From: Liolophura sinensis
Taxonomy: Eukaryota; Mollusca; Polyplacophora; Chitonida; Chitonidae
NCBI RefSeq assembly: GCF_032854445.1
Contig: NC_088305.1
Span: 17,903,717-17,967,716, forward strand
DNA length: 64,000 nucleotides
Direction of reading: 5' to 3'
Below the pieces are notes generated by a model that was not told the origin of the DNA, did not search any database, and saw only the letters and a list, made by a program, of their open reading frames with translations. Position numbers and translations under genes: made by a program. Of this stretch, positions 11,994-23,985 are shown piece by piece (the stretch's first letter is position 1; the number at the start of each line of letters is the position of its first letter).

Positions 11994-12227
11994 ATTTATT
12001 TATTTTTTTGATTGGTGTTTTACTCAAGAATATTTCACTTATACGACGGCGGTCAGCATTATGGTGGGTGGAAACCGGTGTTGGGAAGGGGGGGGGGGGA
12101 AACCCACGACCATCCGCAGGCTGCTGGAAAACCTTCCCACGTACGGCCGGAGAGGAAGCCAGCATGAACTTGAACTCACAGGTGAGAGACTGCTGGGTCA
12201 CCACGCTGCGCTAGCGCGCTAACTGAG
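11994..12227 (-). mobile_element. SINE (family A) inside a minisatellite
   Basis: Reversed copy entering the 43-bp minisatellite between two of its units. The tail is TTTATTTATTTTTTTGATTG and the head ends at GCTAGCGCGCTAACTGAG. A G-run near 12090 disturbs its middle. Confidence 0.85.
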
Positions 12228-12395
12228 TCGTGTCTGAGTGGTGGGTGGCTTCTTAGGGTATCCATTCCAAGTCATGTCAGAGTGGCGGACGGCTTTCAGG
12301 GCATCCATTCCGAGTCTTGTCTGAGTGGTGGATGGTTGTTGGTCTGAATGAATTACTACATTTACTCTGTTCTCTTTGAATGGTGGGTTATATTA

Positions 12396-12670
12396 CTTAT
12401 ATATTCATTTGATTGGTGTCATGTTATACGCCGTACTCAAGAATATTTCAATTATACGACGGCGGTCAGCATTATGGTGGGTGGAAACTGGGCAGAGCCC
12501 GGTGGGAAACCTAAGACCATCCGCCGGTTGCTAGAAAACCTTACCTCTTACGGCCGGAGAGGAAGCCAGCATGAGCTGGACTTGAACTCACAGCGACCGC
12601 ATTGGTGAGAGACTGCGCTAGCAGCGATAACCAACTGAGCCACGGAGCCCCCCCCCCCCCCCCCCCCCCC
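12396..12670 (-). mobile_element. SINE (family A) inside the same minisatellite
   Basis: A second reversed copy in the 43-bp minisatellite, from CATTTGATTGGTGTC to AACTGAGCCACGGAGCC, followed by about 20 C bases. The C run extends the GGGG that begins the element. Confidence 0.85.
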
Positions 12671-13166
12671 TTAATGGTGGGTGGTTTGTTAGGGCATCCA
12701 TTCTTAGTCACGTCTGAGTGGTGGGCGGCTTTTAGGGCATCCATTCCAAGTCTCGTCTCAGTGCTGAGTAATTGTTACAGCGTCCAGTAAGAGTCCTATC
12801 TGAACAAGAAACATAGAGAAAAATCAGGTCCATCTAATATGTTTTAGATAGTTCCATACTGACTTGATAAGTAGGCCCCATGCTTTCGATTAAATGTATT
12901 TTGGCAACATCTGAGTCGTTACTGAGCTAATTCGTGGACATTTGAGCATTTGCCGCGATATGTTACGATTATACAATTATAGTACACTGTTTTAATTTGC
13001 CTTTCAAATTTTGGAGACCTTTGAAAACATTTAGATACTAGCAGCTCCCTGGTACATAAAAATGAGAAATCATAAATCAAATCCCGAAAAGCCCTAACAG
13101 AAAACTACTATTATAGATCTACCGCCCAAAACTTTCATTTCAATACACAAGCTGATTTTAAAGTGC

Positions 13167-13436
13167 GTGGGGCCTTCGTGGCTCAGTTGGTTAGCGCGCT
13201 AGCGTATAGTAATGACCTAGAGCCTCTCACCAATGCGGTCGCTTTGAGTTCAAGTCCAGCTCATGCTGGCTTCCTCTCCGGCCTTCCTCTTCCTCTAAGG
13301 TCTTCCAGCAACCTGCGGATGGTCGTGGATTTCCTAGGACTCTGCCCGGTTTCCACCCACTATAATGCTGGCCGCCGTCGCATGAGTGAAATATTCTTGA
13401 GTACGGCGTAAAACAATAATCAAATCAATAAATACA
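13167..13436 (+). mobile_element. Full-length SINE (family A) with target-site duplication
   Basis: Complete copy flanked by TTTAAAGTGC at 13157-13166 and 13437-13446. Confidence 0.9.
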
Positions 13437-13962
13437 TTTAAAGTGCATATTCCTACATTCACATGTTGAAATGAGCCAGTCTGCGTGTTCTGTAATGCTT
13501 TGGATGATTCATTCACCTCTAATCTTTATGTTAGATCTCTACTGTGGCGTTTTTCCTGTCTTTGTGTGCAATGAGGTTGAGCCTGAATTACTAGATTTCG
13601 CACAGTACATATCTGAAGAAATTGGATGGATTTTGCATTTTAATACTGAATATACTTCTATCAGTTGCATTCACAAAACGTAGCTCCATATAACTGAAAG
13701 ATGTTTCAGCCATTATTAAGGCTTATATATTAATGTCATTTATTCTACAGCCAAATACTTAATGTCAGATCTTACACACTAGATTTCAGAAATAAATAGA
13801 ATAAAAATATAGTTTTCATGACCAAAATGCAGTTTACAAGAAGGTCATCGCGTTGTTAATGTTTCTACGTCCCCAGTTATTGCTGATATTGTCAGTAAAT
13901 TGCTCTGTTTATGTTTTTGATTGTGGCTTCGTCGTTTTCGATATCATTTCGGCGACGGAGTG

Positions 13963-14115
13963 TCTTTTTAGCAGGTCAGACCCAGTGTCGACTTACAGTG
14001 CTTCCTTACTGGGATGCCATGCTGAAGACACCTGACAAGACTCCCCATCCAGTCATATTATACTGACACCGTGCTGGGCGATAAGCTAGGTAGGGGCGAG
14101 ATTACCGCCAGTTAA
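13963..14115 (-). mobile_element. SINE (family D), internal fragment
   Basis: Contains ATCCAGTCATATTATACTGA and CACCGTGCTGG with a preceding CAGTGCTTCCTTACTGGGAT, as in family D elements. Confidence 0.5.
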
Positions 14116-15689
14116 GTGTGACTGCATTGTGGATTGAACACCAGAGAGACCAGTTTACACACTCTGTCCACTACGATCGAGAAATGGCTGTGATTGTCTC
14201 ACTTAAAAAGCCACCGGGATTAGAAGAGCGGGACATATACCTGTATATAGTCATGAAAGATACCAAGTGCTTAATGATCTTGCCAGAAAACTGTCGAATT
14301 CACAGCGTATTTGAATGTTCACAAAGGGATTAAAGTTTCTAGTGCGCAAAGAGAACTTTCGAACGTTTTAGTTTGGATTACGGTTTTCCAAGTCAGACTT
14401 GGACGAGGAATTTGAACATTCGCTAGCTGCTTGATGGTAATAACTGCTAATAACGCCGGTGTGGCGGTTTCTGAAATGTAACACACGTGCAAGGGCACCT
14501 GTCTTCCGTAATGTATGGCGGGCATATGTATACGATAAATGCATGTAGGAAAGAGGTATGTGGTACATTCTTCGCTCTTTTCCACACATGAAAATTGTAG
14601 CCTAAATAGTACAGATATTCATGGGTATTTATGAACCTACCACCCAGCTGGACTAATCCTGATATTGATACACTTGTGGCCGCCTTTGATGGATTTTCCA
14701 GATTAACGGACATGGGCAACAGGGACTAGTAAATCTGTACAAATAAATGAGGTTTTATGGTAAGTCGATGCAACAGTACCAGCGCAAGAAATTGTGCACC
14801 TCAGCAAGTGGAACTGACTGTAGTTGAGATTGGTTCATTCGTAATACCACTTTTTTCAGCTCTGGTTTACTTCTCCTTTTTTGCTATACTTAAAGCGTAT
14901 GACTTAAAGCGATTGAAGCGAGTCTTTATCCGTGTTACTGAAGGATTGCCTTCTTATGTCACACTGAAATATCTGTGTCTATTTTAAACATTATAGAGTG
15001 GGGAAAATCACTGTAACTCTCAGAAAAAAATTTGAGCACGGCGTTAAACACGCATGAAATAAAGAAATATATAACGAATATAACCTTTAGTCTTATAATT
15101 CCGGTACATATTACACAAATCATGTCGTGTGTCTATGATTTACGTATTTGCATACCAAAACAAATATCAGAAACCTTGTGTTCTACTGATTAGTAAATAT
15201 TGTGGGCGTTTAAATAGACCAAGTTTAATACTTCTGATTCGGAAATTTACAGATTTGTAGAAAATTTGCTCTTTTATATTGTACCTTTCTGAGGCCGATT
15301 CCCTGCATTGCCGTACCTTGTCTTTTCCCTTGATTTGTAGGTCAAAAAGTACTAAAAACTCTAAGCACAATGCAGAAATAGACTAATGTAGCATTCATGT
15401 CTTCGATAAACTATGTTTACAGACTGGATTTGACCAATGGAATGCAAGATCGTACGATGCAGTGTTGAAATGTTTCAGAATACCATGCCACTCTTTACGA
15501 AAACTGCTCAGAAGGAAAACAAGAAAGAGTTTTTCATTCTACACACATCATCTCAACGCTAACAGATCCATGGTACGCGTATTAAGGACAATCTGCAGTT
15601 CTCTGTCTTTCAAAGGTTCCATAAACATCTCGCGCAAAAACATCCACGAGGTGATCTTAACCCACCTAACACTATAGCTTCCTTTCCTG

Positions 15690-15768
15690 ACTAGTCGTTC
15701 GTAGGAAGGTCTTGCAGCAACCTGTGGATGGCTGTGGTTCATCACACCATAACAATATTCTTGTAGTG
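15690..15768 (+). mobile_element. SINE (family A), short fragment
   Basis: Reads TAGGAAGGTCTTGCAGCAAC, CTGTGGATGGCTGTGG and ACAATATTCTTG only; both ends are lost. Confidence 0.5.
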
Positions 15769-15917
15769 GCCTGATGCAATTCCTGGTATTAAAGCCAATA
15801 TGTCACGAGAGATAATTCTGTTAAGAATGTTCTTCAGCTGTTGCACGCTGGGCCTTATCAGTCTTCCTTTACCAGCATGATAGGACACAGACCCCCCCAT
15901 TACGATTGTAGTTCTGT

Positions 15918-16320
15918 TAATTTTAGGGTATAAAGTCTTTTTTGTTGCGAGCTTGCCGTTTTTGGTGTACAGGTGCATGCTTGGTATTAAAATGCTGGAA
16001 ACTCTCTAAACTTTGAGCAGGTATGAGCTTTACTGATGAAAGTTCGAAATTCTGGGTGAAAGGACACAAGGTGTGAGGTAGTGATGAGGCTGCGAGTGAC
16101 GTCCCCTTGGCGTTGCTAGGCACATCTCCCAGCTGGGCATGGAAAGGTCCCGATTTTGACGGTCAACCTATGCCAAGATTTTTATGGCTTGCTTCTCACA
16201 GGCTGGGCCAGGTATGCACCAAAGCTTATTGGCCACGGAATGTTTGGGACTGAGCTACAGCGCTAGACGTTAACATTGTAGCTTATGGAAAATTAATGGG
16301 GGTCTGAGGCCTTGACAGTG
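15918..16320 (+). repeat. Dispersed repeat (family C), copy 1
   Basis: About 400 bases shared with 26205-26610: TTTTTGGTGTACAGGTGC, GGTAGTGATGAGGCTGCGAG, GGCCACGGAATGTTTGGGAC and TATGGAAAATTAATGGGGGT. No coding capacity or terminal structure is evident. Confidence 0.75.
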
Positions 16321-16509
16321 CACCTCAACAGTCACTGTAGTGGTCATAACATACGGTTGGTAACTTTACTAGATATATCGATGTATTATGCGGCTTCCGG
16401 AATCTAACCCTAGAATACAGAGAACTAGCTCTAGATTATATACTGTAAAGATTATATTGTATTCCCAATAAATGTAATCTGTAGAAAATAATTCAGCCAA
16501 GTAGTAGCA

Positions 16510-16532
16510 GTTGTTGTTGTTGTTATTATTGT
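16510..16532. repeat. Trinucleotide microsatellite (GTT/ATT)
   Basis: A short run of GTTGTTGTTGTT passing into ATTATT. Confidence 0.7.
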
Positions 16533-17660
16533 TCAGCCCTAAAGCGACTGTAAGTGCTGTTGTACTAATCAAAATATTATGGTAGGTTTCAGTCAATCTT
16601 TCAAGGCCTGAAACAAAGAAAGAAATAAACAGAACAGATCAAGCAGTGAACTATTGGCGTCGTTTTGTGATCCACAATTCTTGATGACGTCTTCAGAATT
16701 TATTTAAAGGGAAAACTGATATGACCTCCCCAAGGATTGTAGTGTAGTCAGTACTAGCGGATGATAAACTGAAGAACATAAAATGCCAAAGTTACTTGTC
16801 AATCACAGTACAAAACTGTGCTAGTTTGTGAAGTTGTCGGATTGTTAAAGACTGCCTTTTCACCAGTAAGTATCAAACAGGTTCTGGTTCACTGGTTAAC
16901 TGTGATCCCTCAGTTGACTTCACTTGGTATATAAATAGGTTCCAGGTCAAACCCTTAGGGAAATTTTCATGCGCCAGTGAACAGCAGTGAAATTTTCTGA
17001 CCTCATATCACGTGTGGCATAAATGAGTTGGTTCACTTCGCCACTATTTTACCATAAACGCCTCAAGCTTTCATCATGTTTATATGAGCAACTGCAGTGG
17101 GAAACAATTCCCACTGGTATCAGTTATATGGTCTACGACAAAGGCAGACACACCGCCATCTTGCTGTTGCCTAAAGGAGGATAACTCCGTGTGCAATAAA
17201 AGGAATTGGCAACATTAGTGAGTTGTCTTCTCTTAGACAGCATCCAGATGGCGGTATGCCTATCTTGGTCATTGACCATAACTAAGTTTTCTTCCATATA
17301 AAGTGCTACTGACAATGCTCCGTGGAAGTGTGATCCTTACATGTATAGCAATGTAGCAAAGAGTCCTGCATGTTATTACATGTAAATATAACGTCTTCTA
17401 GCATTTGTTACATCCTGTATGCTGTGTGAAGATTTCAGTGATCGTCACTACAGTTAGGACTACAATAACTAGTGCATGCGAAGGAATTACTAGTGAACTT
17501 AAGTAAATCTTACATTTAGTGTAATTCTGTTTTGAGCACATGTACACATGTGTCGACCCGATGTAAGGGCAGCGTGCACATCGTGTTGAACATAATCGCC
17601 TTGCCAGTAGTGACCTGGAACGCAGAGTGACGACTGCTAATATTTGAATGTCTTGTTCAA

Positions 17661-17892
17661 ATTTATTTATTTGATTGGTGTTTTACGCCGTACTCAAGAC
17701 TATTTCACTTATACGACGGCGGCCAGCATTATGGTGAGTGGAAACCGGGCAGAGCCTGAGGGAAACCCATGAACATCCGCAGGTTGCTGGCACACCTTCT
17801 CACGTACGGTCGGAGAGGAAGCCAGCATGAGCTGGACTTGAACTCACAGCTCCTGGGTCATTGCGCTAGCCAAATGAGCCACGGAGGCCCCC
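17661..17892 (-). mobile_element. SINE (family A), reversed
   Basis: Nearly complete, TTTATTTATTTGATTGGTGT to AATGAGCCACGGAGGCCCC. A short internal deletion lies in the head near 17860. A run of about 20 G bases follows at 17922-17941. Confidence 0.88.
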
Positions 17893-17974
17893 TTATTAAA
17901 ATGTTATGTATTTTTTTTTTGGTGGGGGGGGGGGGGGGGGGAATGCGGCTTACATGCCTTCGGTAAGTCGTCTC

Positions 17975-18133
17975 AGTGAAGCAGCACTAAATAAAAGAGC
18001 GGTGGAAATCCGTTCTGCAGCAAGGACGCACATTACACGTACATGCACCCTAATGATTTCTTCGTCGTCATATGACTGAAAAATTGTTGAGTACGACGTT
18101 AAACCCCAAGCACTCACTCACTCACTCATTAAA
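17975..18133 (+). mobile_element. SINE (family D), 3' part with CACT tail
   Basis: Contains CATATGACTGAAAAATTGTT, GAGTACGACGTTAAACCCCA and a tail of CACTCACTCACT. This is the same element as the longer copy at 28165-28510. Confidence 0.75.
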
Positions 18134-18206
18134 TATAACAAATTTGCACAAACACATTATAGTTTTCTTGGCATACAGAACTTTGTCTACCTAAATATTT
18201 ATCTCT

Positions 18207-18440
18207 TCATTCATTTATTTATTTGATTGATGTTTATTGCCGTACTTAAGAACATTTCACTTATTCGACGGCGGCCAGCATTATGGTGGTGTTACTAAAG
18301 CGGGCCCACGACCAAAACCCACGACCATCCGCAGGTTACTGGGAGACCTTCTCACATACGGCCGGAGAGGCAGTCAGCATGAAGTGGACGAAGTCACAGC
18401 GACAGCATTGGTGAGAGATTCCTGGATGATTGGTCCGCGC
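18207..18440 (-). mobile_element. SINE (family A), reversed
   Basis: From TTTATTTATTTGATTGATGT to a worn head GAGAGATTCCTGGATGATTG. A short repeat of CCACGACCA lies inside. Confidence 0.82.
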
Positions 18441-18522
18441 TGACACATACACATTACATGTAGCAAAGCGAGTACACGTTGTACACATACCTTGTTAACA
18501 TCGCGTGATAAACAAAATGTGG

Positions 18523-18742
18523 GGGCCTCCGTGGACTCAGTTGGTTAGCGCTCTAGCACAGCGTAATGACCCAGGAGTCTCTCACCAATGTGGTCGCTGT
18601 GAGCTCAAGCCCAGCTCATGCTGGCTTCCTCTCCGGTCGTACGTGGGAAGGTGTTTCCTCCCACCATAATGCTGGTCGCCGTCGTATAAGTGAAATATTC
18701 TTGAGTACGGCATAAAACACCAACAAAATAAATGAATAAATT
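18523..18742 (+). mobile_element. SINE (family A) with target-site duplication
   Basis: Flanked by AACAAAATGTGG at 18511-18522 and 18743-18754. A middle stretch of about 45 bases is missing relative to the full element. Confidence 0.88.
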
Positions 18743-19299
18743 AACAAAATGTGGTTGGCTTCTTCCCATGTGTATGTTTCCAGTCCATTTTATACGTATG
18801 TTTTTGTGTGTGACGGGTGATTCTGTCAACAATGAACATGGTAGAGATGGAGCATGATCATCCATTTGTTTTTTTTGTTTGTTTGTTTGTTTTGTTAACA
18901 ACTGTGTTATAGTTAGATTTGGCACTTTAATATGAGTTCTCTTAATACAGTGCATAAACCCCTGATTACATGTTAGGGGGCTAACCTGAAATTTTAATCC
19001 CCAAAATGCATACGTGATAATCAGACCATTTTTTCTGTAATTACCAAGAATATCCCAAACGATTGCCTTTCAGTAAATACTAGACTCGTAGCTGATAAAC
19101 GCAATAATACGATAAACCCAATACCCAAACAGACACACACATATATTTTCTTTAATCTGACTCATCCAGAGATATGTTGCTATTTAGAGATAGATATGCA
19201 ACCCAGTTTATGCAAGGCCTTAAACGTAAAACGGCGTTACTTAAGCCATACTACTAGAGAGGTCGAAATTGCTTCTGTGTGCACTTAAAGATTTAAATA

Positions 19300-19725
19300 A
19301 ACAAGAGAGCATATTCCATTGGTTACGTGTGACAATTCAATTTGCCAGACATATTTCACTCTCTGTGCTGTACGTCTTTTACTATATTGTACATAAATTA
19401 GGATTCTGCTGGTTGACTAAGCATCCCTGAAGCCTGGTTCCTTTGCATTGTTTGGTTGTTATCGTATACTAAAAGTCGATATACTAAAAGACAGCATTTT
19501 GAGTAACTCCAGATCTGTGACGTCTAATAAATTGAAGTTAACATGGTTACATTCTTTTACCGAACTCTCCTTCATCCATGGTGCGAGGGACGTGCAATTT
19601 GCTACTATAAAGTAATTACATGAACCGTTAAAATAAAACCCTTACCGCAGTAAACTGAAAAGATGCTGGATTTCAGCGGTTGCATGTGACCATTTGCCAA
19701 CTAGCACATTATCGTCACAGCTTGT
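19300..19725 (-). repeat. Family B repeat, reversed, with a piece of a second copy
   Basis: Reading on the minus strand: ACATTTGCCAAC-like start near 19700, then TAATAAATT motifs, GATGCTTAGTCAACCAGCAG near 19415, and a new start GACGTACAGCACAGAGAGTG near 19375. Confidence 0.72.
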
Positions 19726-19729
19726 TTTT

Positions 19730-22285
19730 ACTCTTCATATCCTTAGTATTTGTGTGTTTCAGTTTTCATAAAATATATCTATTTTTCACTGTGAAAAATT
19801 GTGACCTTTTGTCGAAAATTACTCCACATGAGTCCAAGAGTCGCTGATTTCCACTTTGTGAAAAGGAATGAAGTTGTGGAAATCTCCCAGACTTTTCAGA
19901 CATTTTATATGATGTCAGGGGTGAGGCGACGGTGGCAAGGTGAGCAGTTTTGTTTCAAAGTCAAACACGTCAGCTTCCACTTTGTATAACTCAATAAGTT
20001 TACTGTAGAACTGTATGGTAAGTTGATGCCTGCACCTAAAAAAGAACGGATATTCAACGGTTAGGACACATTGTTAGTTCCATTATCATTTACTAGTATT
20101 TCGTCCATATCGTAAGTCAGTGTGTTTATTACAGAAGATTTCACCAGCTTCATTTAAAGAAAACCGTTACGTAAACCTGATCAACAAAGGCATATTAGTC
20201 TCATAAGTTTCGGGGTCATTTAATTCCTACTTTTACCAACATGTCCCGTCTCTCTGCATCCCTGTTTCATTACGCATCGGAAAAAATGCGATGGGTAGGA
20301 GGGCGTGTGTATTCTTGAATCGTGCAGAGGATGTCAACTGAGTTATCTCCCTTTGTTCGGCTGTGAAAAACAATGGCGTTTCTCTTATACATCGGCCATC
20401 TGCACTGAACTCATATGGCTTTTGCAAGATAAATTCGTTACAAGGTTACTCAGTGATAGGAAGTAGAAATATGTGGTGTCAGTAACCTTCGTACTGAGCC
20501 CAATTAAAAATTTACTGACACCATATATTTCCGTACCCTATCACCGAGTAACCATGTAACCATATAATCAATATAATCTCATGAAATGCACCACGTGGTA
20601 CAAGTGTCTATATCTATATGTCAGATCTGTTGCCTTCAGGTGCATGTACCACACGGTGGCTATTTACAGATGTACATCGTAGGCCGAGACTATATCTACA
20701 TTTGTCATCTGATAGTGCTTACATCCTAGATCGGCAGCTGTTTCTACTCCTGCCACTGTTGGTGGCTGCACCAGAATACACATTTTAGAGCGGAAGCTGT
20801 ACCTACATCCGCCATTATTGGTGACTGCATCTGAGGTGTGTTAGACGTTGCTGTCTGCTGTCTGATCAATGGGGCGACATAATCATAGTGTCTTGGTGTG
20901 GTCGAGAAACGGCAGGTTGCTGGCAAACCTTCCCACGTACGACCAAAGAGAAAGCCAGCATGAGCTGGGTTTGAGCTCACAACGGTCGCATTGGTTTGTT
21001 ACAGCTGTAGTTCAAAAAACAGCTGAGACACATCTTTTTTGATAATTGACAGTTTCAGATTGAATGTAGGAATCTACAAAACCCCTTTCGTGATTTCGAC
21101 AACGCTGACAGTTGACTGCTTCTCTTCACACGACTTTATCCTACACGAACTTCCTTGCATTATATACTTTTTATTATTCTTTGGTGATTGAAATTTAGTG
21201 TTACAATTCTTCACCTGACGATTGGTAGACGATTGCTGGTTACGAATGTAAGCGTCGAAACAGACGAGCATAGCGAACGTTGTCAATAACCGCAAGTCAT
21301 TTTCCAAAACAACGTTCAACCCAAACAATCGGAAAGCGAAAAAAAGAAATTAAAAGAAATAAAGTAAGAAATTGGGACGGAGTCATGATTCGCGACAATA
21401 AAATAGTTTTCTCATCGAGTGTTAATCTGATCAAAAACTTTTGAACTGATGTTTTCAGTGGATATAAATTTCCGTACTACGTTCCAGGATGAACAGGTTG
21501 CAGTGGCGATATTCTGAATTAGTGGACCACCCTTGTCTTAGCCTTCAGAACAACGTGCGAGTCATTTTTTGTACGAGAACAATGCTATGTGAAAGAACAG
21601 TTACACATGTTAAGAAAGGCAGCGGACGGTTGCCTAGAGATCAAAGGTGCTTACACCTGACACTCCTGTGTCTTACAACAATAAAATATTGAAAACTTCT
21701 CGAGCATGGAGTAAGGTAAAGATCAAATAAATACATTGTTTGTTAACCCTTACTTTCTAAAGAGAAGATCGGATTCCATAACTTTCCGGTATATGCTGTC
21801 TCCGTGAGGGGCGTGGACTAGAAAGACATCTGGTAAGACGTGAAATTCGTATCTGGAATTGATCAAACAATTTGACATGTCTTACAGCTGGGTTAACCCA
21901 CGATCAGTAAGTATATTATGTACACGTTTTTCGTAAAAATTACACCCTGAATTTTACCTACAGGAATAGAGAATAAGGAAATAATAAACACTGAAGCCTT
22001 GAAGGCGTGTGAAAATATGGGCTAAAGAATATGTTGAACTAAAGAATTGCCAGAGCATGTGCTTTGAAAGAAGTTATAAACGTACCCTCGGGCGTATAAT
22101 TCCATTACATGCGATACTTTATCGTATCCGTAACCGTGAAACCTTTCGTCATATCGGGGGGCATATTTATCAACCACAACGTACGGTTCGAACGACTCTT
22201 CCCACTCTATCTGTATGGAGAAGAACAGTTATCTCATATACAATGATTAAAGCCAGCGATAATATAGTCGGGCAACAGCCTTAAT
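19730..22285. other. No gene identified
   Basis: Short open frames only (for example 19801-19989 and 22009-22284 on the plus strand). I looked here on the minus strand for the missing C-terminal LARGE-like exons and did not find the GFGWNK or PHAP motifs. Confidence 0.45.
20908..20996 (-). mobile_element. SINE (family A), fragment
   Basis: Reads GGCAGGTTGCTGGCAAACCT, TCCCACGTACGACC and GCCAGCATGAGCTGGG, the reversed centre of the element. Confidence 0.65.
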
Positions 22286-22289
22286 ATAA

Positions 22290-22640
22290 AATACCACTGC
22301 AGAGAGAATACTGACCACAGCAGTGGCGAAATTGTGGTAGTTGACAAATTACCAGACATATTACCTGTAAAAATCCGGTCTCTTGTCAATTTACTTCGGT
22401 TACAGTTTTACCGTTTACGTACAGTTGCAAGTTGCTAGATTTTGCAAGTTTTTTTTTTATTTGATTGGTGTTTTATGCCGTACTCAAGAATATTTCACTT
22501 CAACGACGGCGGCCCGTACCCATAAGACAGTGACGTAGCTTGAATTAAGTATAAGTGCACGTTGTTCTTTAACTTGCAATATAGTAGACGTTGCTGATCT
22601 AGAATTACTCAAAGTGCTGTGTTTTTCATCACAATGATTA
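22290..22640 (+). repeat. Family B repeat interrupted by a SINE fragment
   Basis: 22290-22440 matches the 5' half (AGAGAGAATACTGACCACAG, CAGTTTTACCGTTTACGT) and 22515-22640 the 3' half (AATATAGTAGACGTTGCTGA). A reversed SINE 3' end lies between. Confidence 0.6.
22449..22514 (-). mobile_element. SINE (family A), 3' fragment
   Basis: The reversed tail TTTTATTTGATTGGTGTTTT and GCCGTACTCAAGAATATTTC, cut at GACGGCGGCC. A family B fragment follows directly. Confidence 0.75.
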
Positions 22641-22664
22641 TAAAAGTCTAGTATACGCGGGATT

Positions 22665-22952
22665 GTCTGCCAGCACCTTGCGGATGGTTGTGGTTTCCCA
22701 CCGAGCTCTACCCGGTTCCCTCTCAGCATAATGCAGGCTGCCGTCGTATAGGTGAAAAAATCCTGACTATGGCATGAAACACCAATTAAATAAACACATT
22801 TAACCATATTAAAGCTTGTCTGGTACATGTAGCTGTGAAGTGGGGCGGTTAACTTCTAACATTGCAGTTATCTCCACGCATAAATGTAAACACCGCCGTA
22901 CAAAATTCAATATTCTTGGCGATTAACACCAATCAAATAAATAAATAACTAA
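22665..22952 (+). mobile_element. Two SINE (family A) 3' fragments
   Basis: 22665-22798 carries GCCAGCACCTTGCGGATGG to an AATTAAATAAACAC tail. 22890-22952 carries a worn 3' end ATTCTTGGCGATTAACACCA and an AAATAAATAAATAA tail. Confidence 0.65.
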
Positions 22953-23784
22953 ACAAAAATATAAATTCATCAGTTAATCACAATCAGGTATCAAAAATAA
23001 AATAATTAACAGATCCATTTCAAACCAGTGTCGTTACTTTAAATCTTTTTCTTTCACTGCAACGCAAGACGAGTTTAGAAAGCGAGTTTATTTTATGCTT
23101 ACATTTCCGATTCATTTGTCAAAATGGCACTTCTGTGCTTTACCATAAATAATATTTTCGAAACTGGTGACATGCTGATATACCGGTACCTCTTCAAGGA
23201 AAATACCTCTAAAAATCGAAGTAGGCCTCGCTAAACAGACCACTCAAATCTATGCATAAATATACTTTCCCTTATTTTTTTTAGATTTTTGTGAAAAGAA
23301 CTATAGGCGTTCAAACATTTGAATTCTAAGGTGGGCTTTATGGACCATTCTGTCAAAGTTTAGGAACGCTGATATCACAAGAAGGTTTTCCGACTCTAAT
23401 CACGACCCGAATGTCGGAATAACTCTTTTTACTCATGAGCAAGAAAATTCCGAAATAATTCCTTCACAAAAATTCCTTCCTTCTGGTGAAAATCTGGAAA
23501 AAAACCAACTTGAAGTCACAATAAATACCGCCAGTATGGCTCATAAAGACCACCATATTATTTAAATATTTGAACGCCTTTCAATCCCTCTTTGAAAAAA
23601 TCTGAAAAAAAAAATGAAAATATCTTTACGCATAGTTTTCAGTTGTGTGTCTATGATGGAGCTTATATCATAATTTACCATTTTTTGACTTTAACCGGCT
23701 ATAGAAAATACACTTCAAATCGGCATCAGTTTGCCATTAGAGCAACAATATATACACATGCGTAACATGTACATGACCTTTCCA

Positions 23785-23864
23785 CCCCCTCCCACCGTAA
23801 TGTTCGCAACCGCCGTGTCAGTGAAATACCCGTGAGTACGACGAAATCCACCAATTAAATAAAG
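23785..23864 (+). mobile_element. SINE (family A), 3' fragment
   Basis: Reads CTCCCACCGTAATGTTCGCA, then GTGAGTACGACG and a CCAATTAAATAAAG tail. It lies about 50 bases beyond the last LARGE-like exon found. Confidence 0.6.
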
Positions 23865-23912
23865 AGATAAATGAGCTTTCTACGAATAAAACAAAAATGG
23901 AGCTAGGCCTAC

Positions 23913-23985
23913 CTGATAAATGTCTGTAGAATTGTACCAGTAAGAGAAGTTCGTCGCACCATGCCCTTGTCGTATTATACCAATG
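23913..23985 (-). CDS. LARGE1-like: LARGE-like exon: GT49 domain, last exon found
   Basis: A 73-base exon between CTTTTTCTTCAG and GTAGGC. After completing the split His codon it reads IGIIRQGHGATNFSYWYNST and DIYQ. This matches LARGE VWTKGHAPTNFAKWRTAT. The rest of the domain (the WEADFEPY and GFGWNK region in LARGE) was not found further along the minus strand in this window. Confidence 0.82.

Larger units (their letters stand above)
11830..12785. repeat. 43-bp minisatellite interrupted by two SINEs
   Basis: The unit reads AGTGGTGGGTGGCTTTTAGG, GCATCCATTCCAAGTC, then TTGTCTG, and recurs about ten times with variation. Blocks lie at 11830-11993, 12228-12395 and 12671-12785; the gaps are reversed family A SINEs. 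Confidence 0.85.
14120..17655. other. No gene identified
   Basis: Apart from a SINE fragment and family C copy 1, the stretch is AT-rich with only short open frames (up to about 90 codons), none with a family or splice context I can support. Confidence 0.5.
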
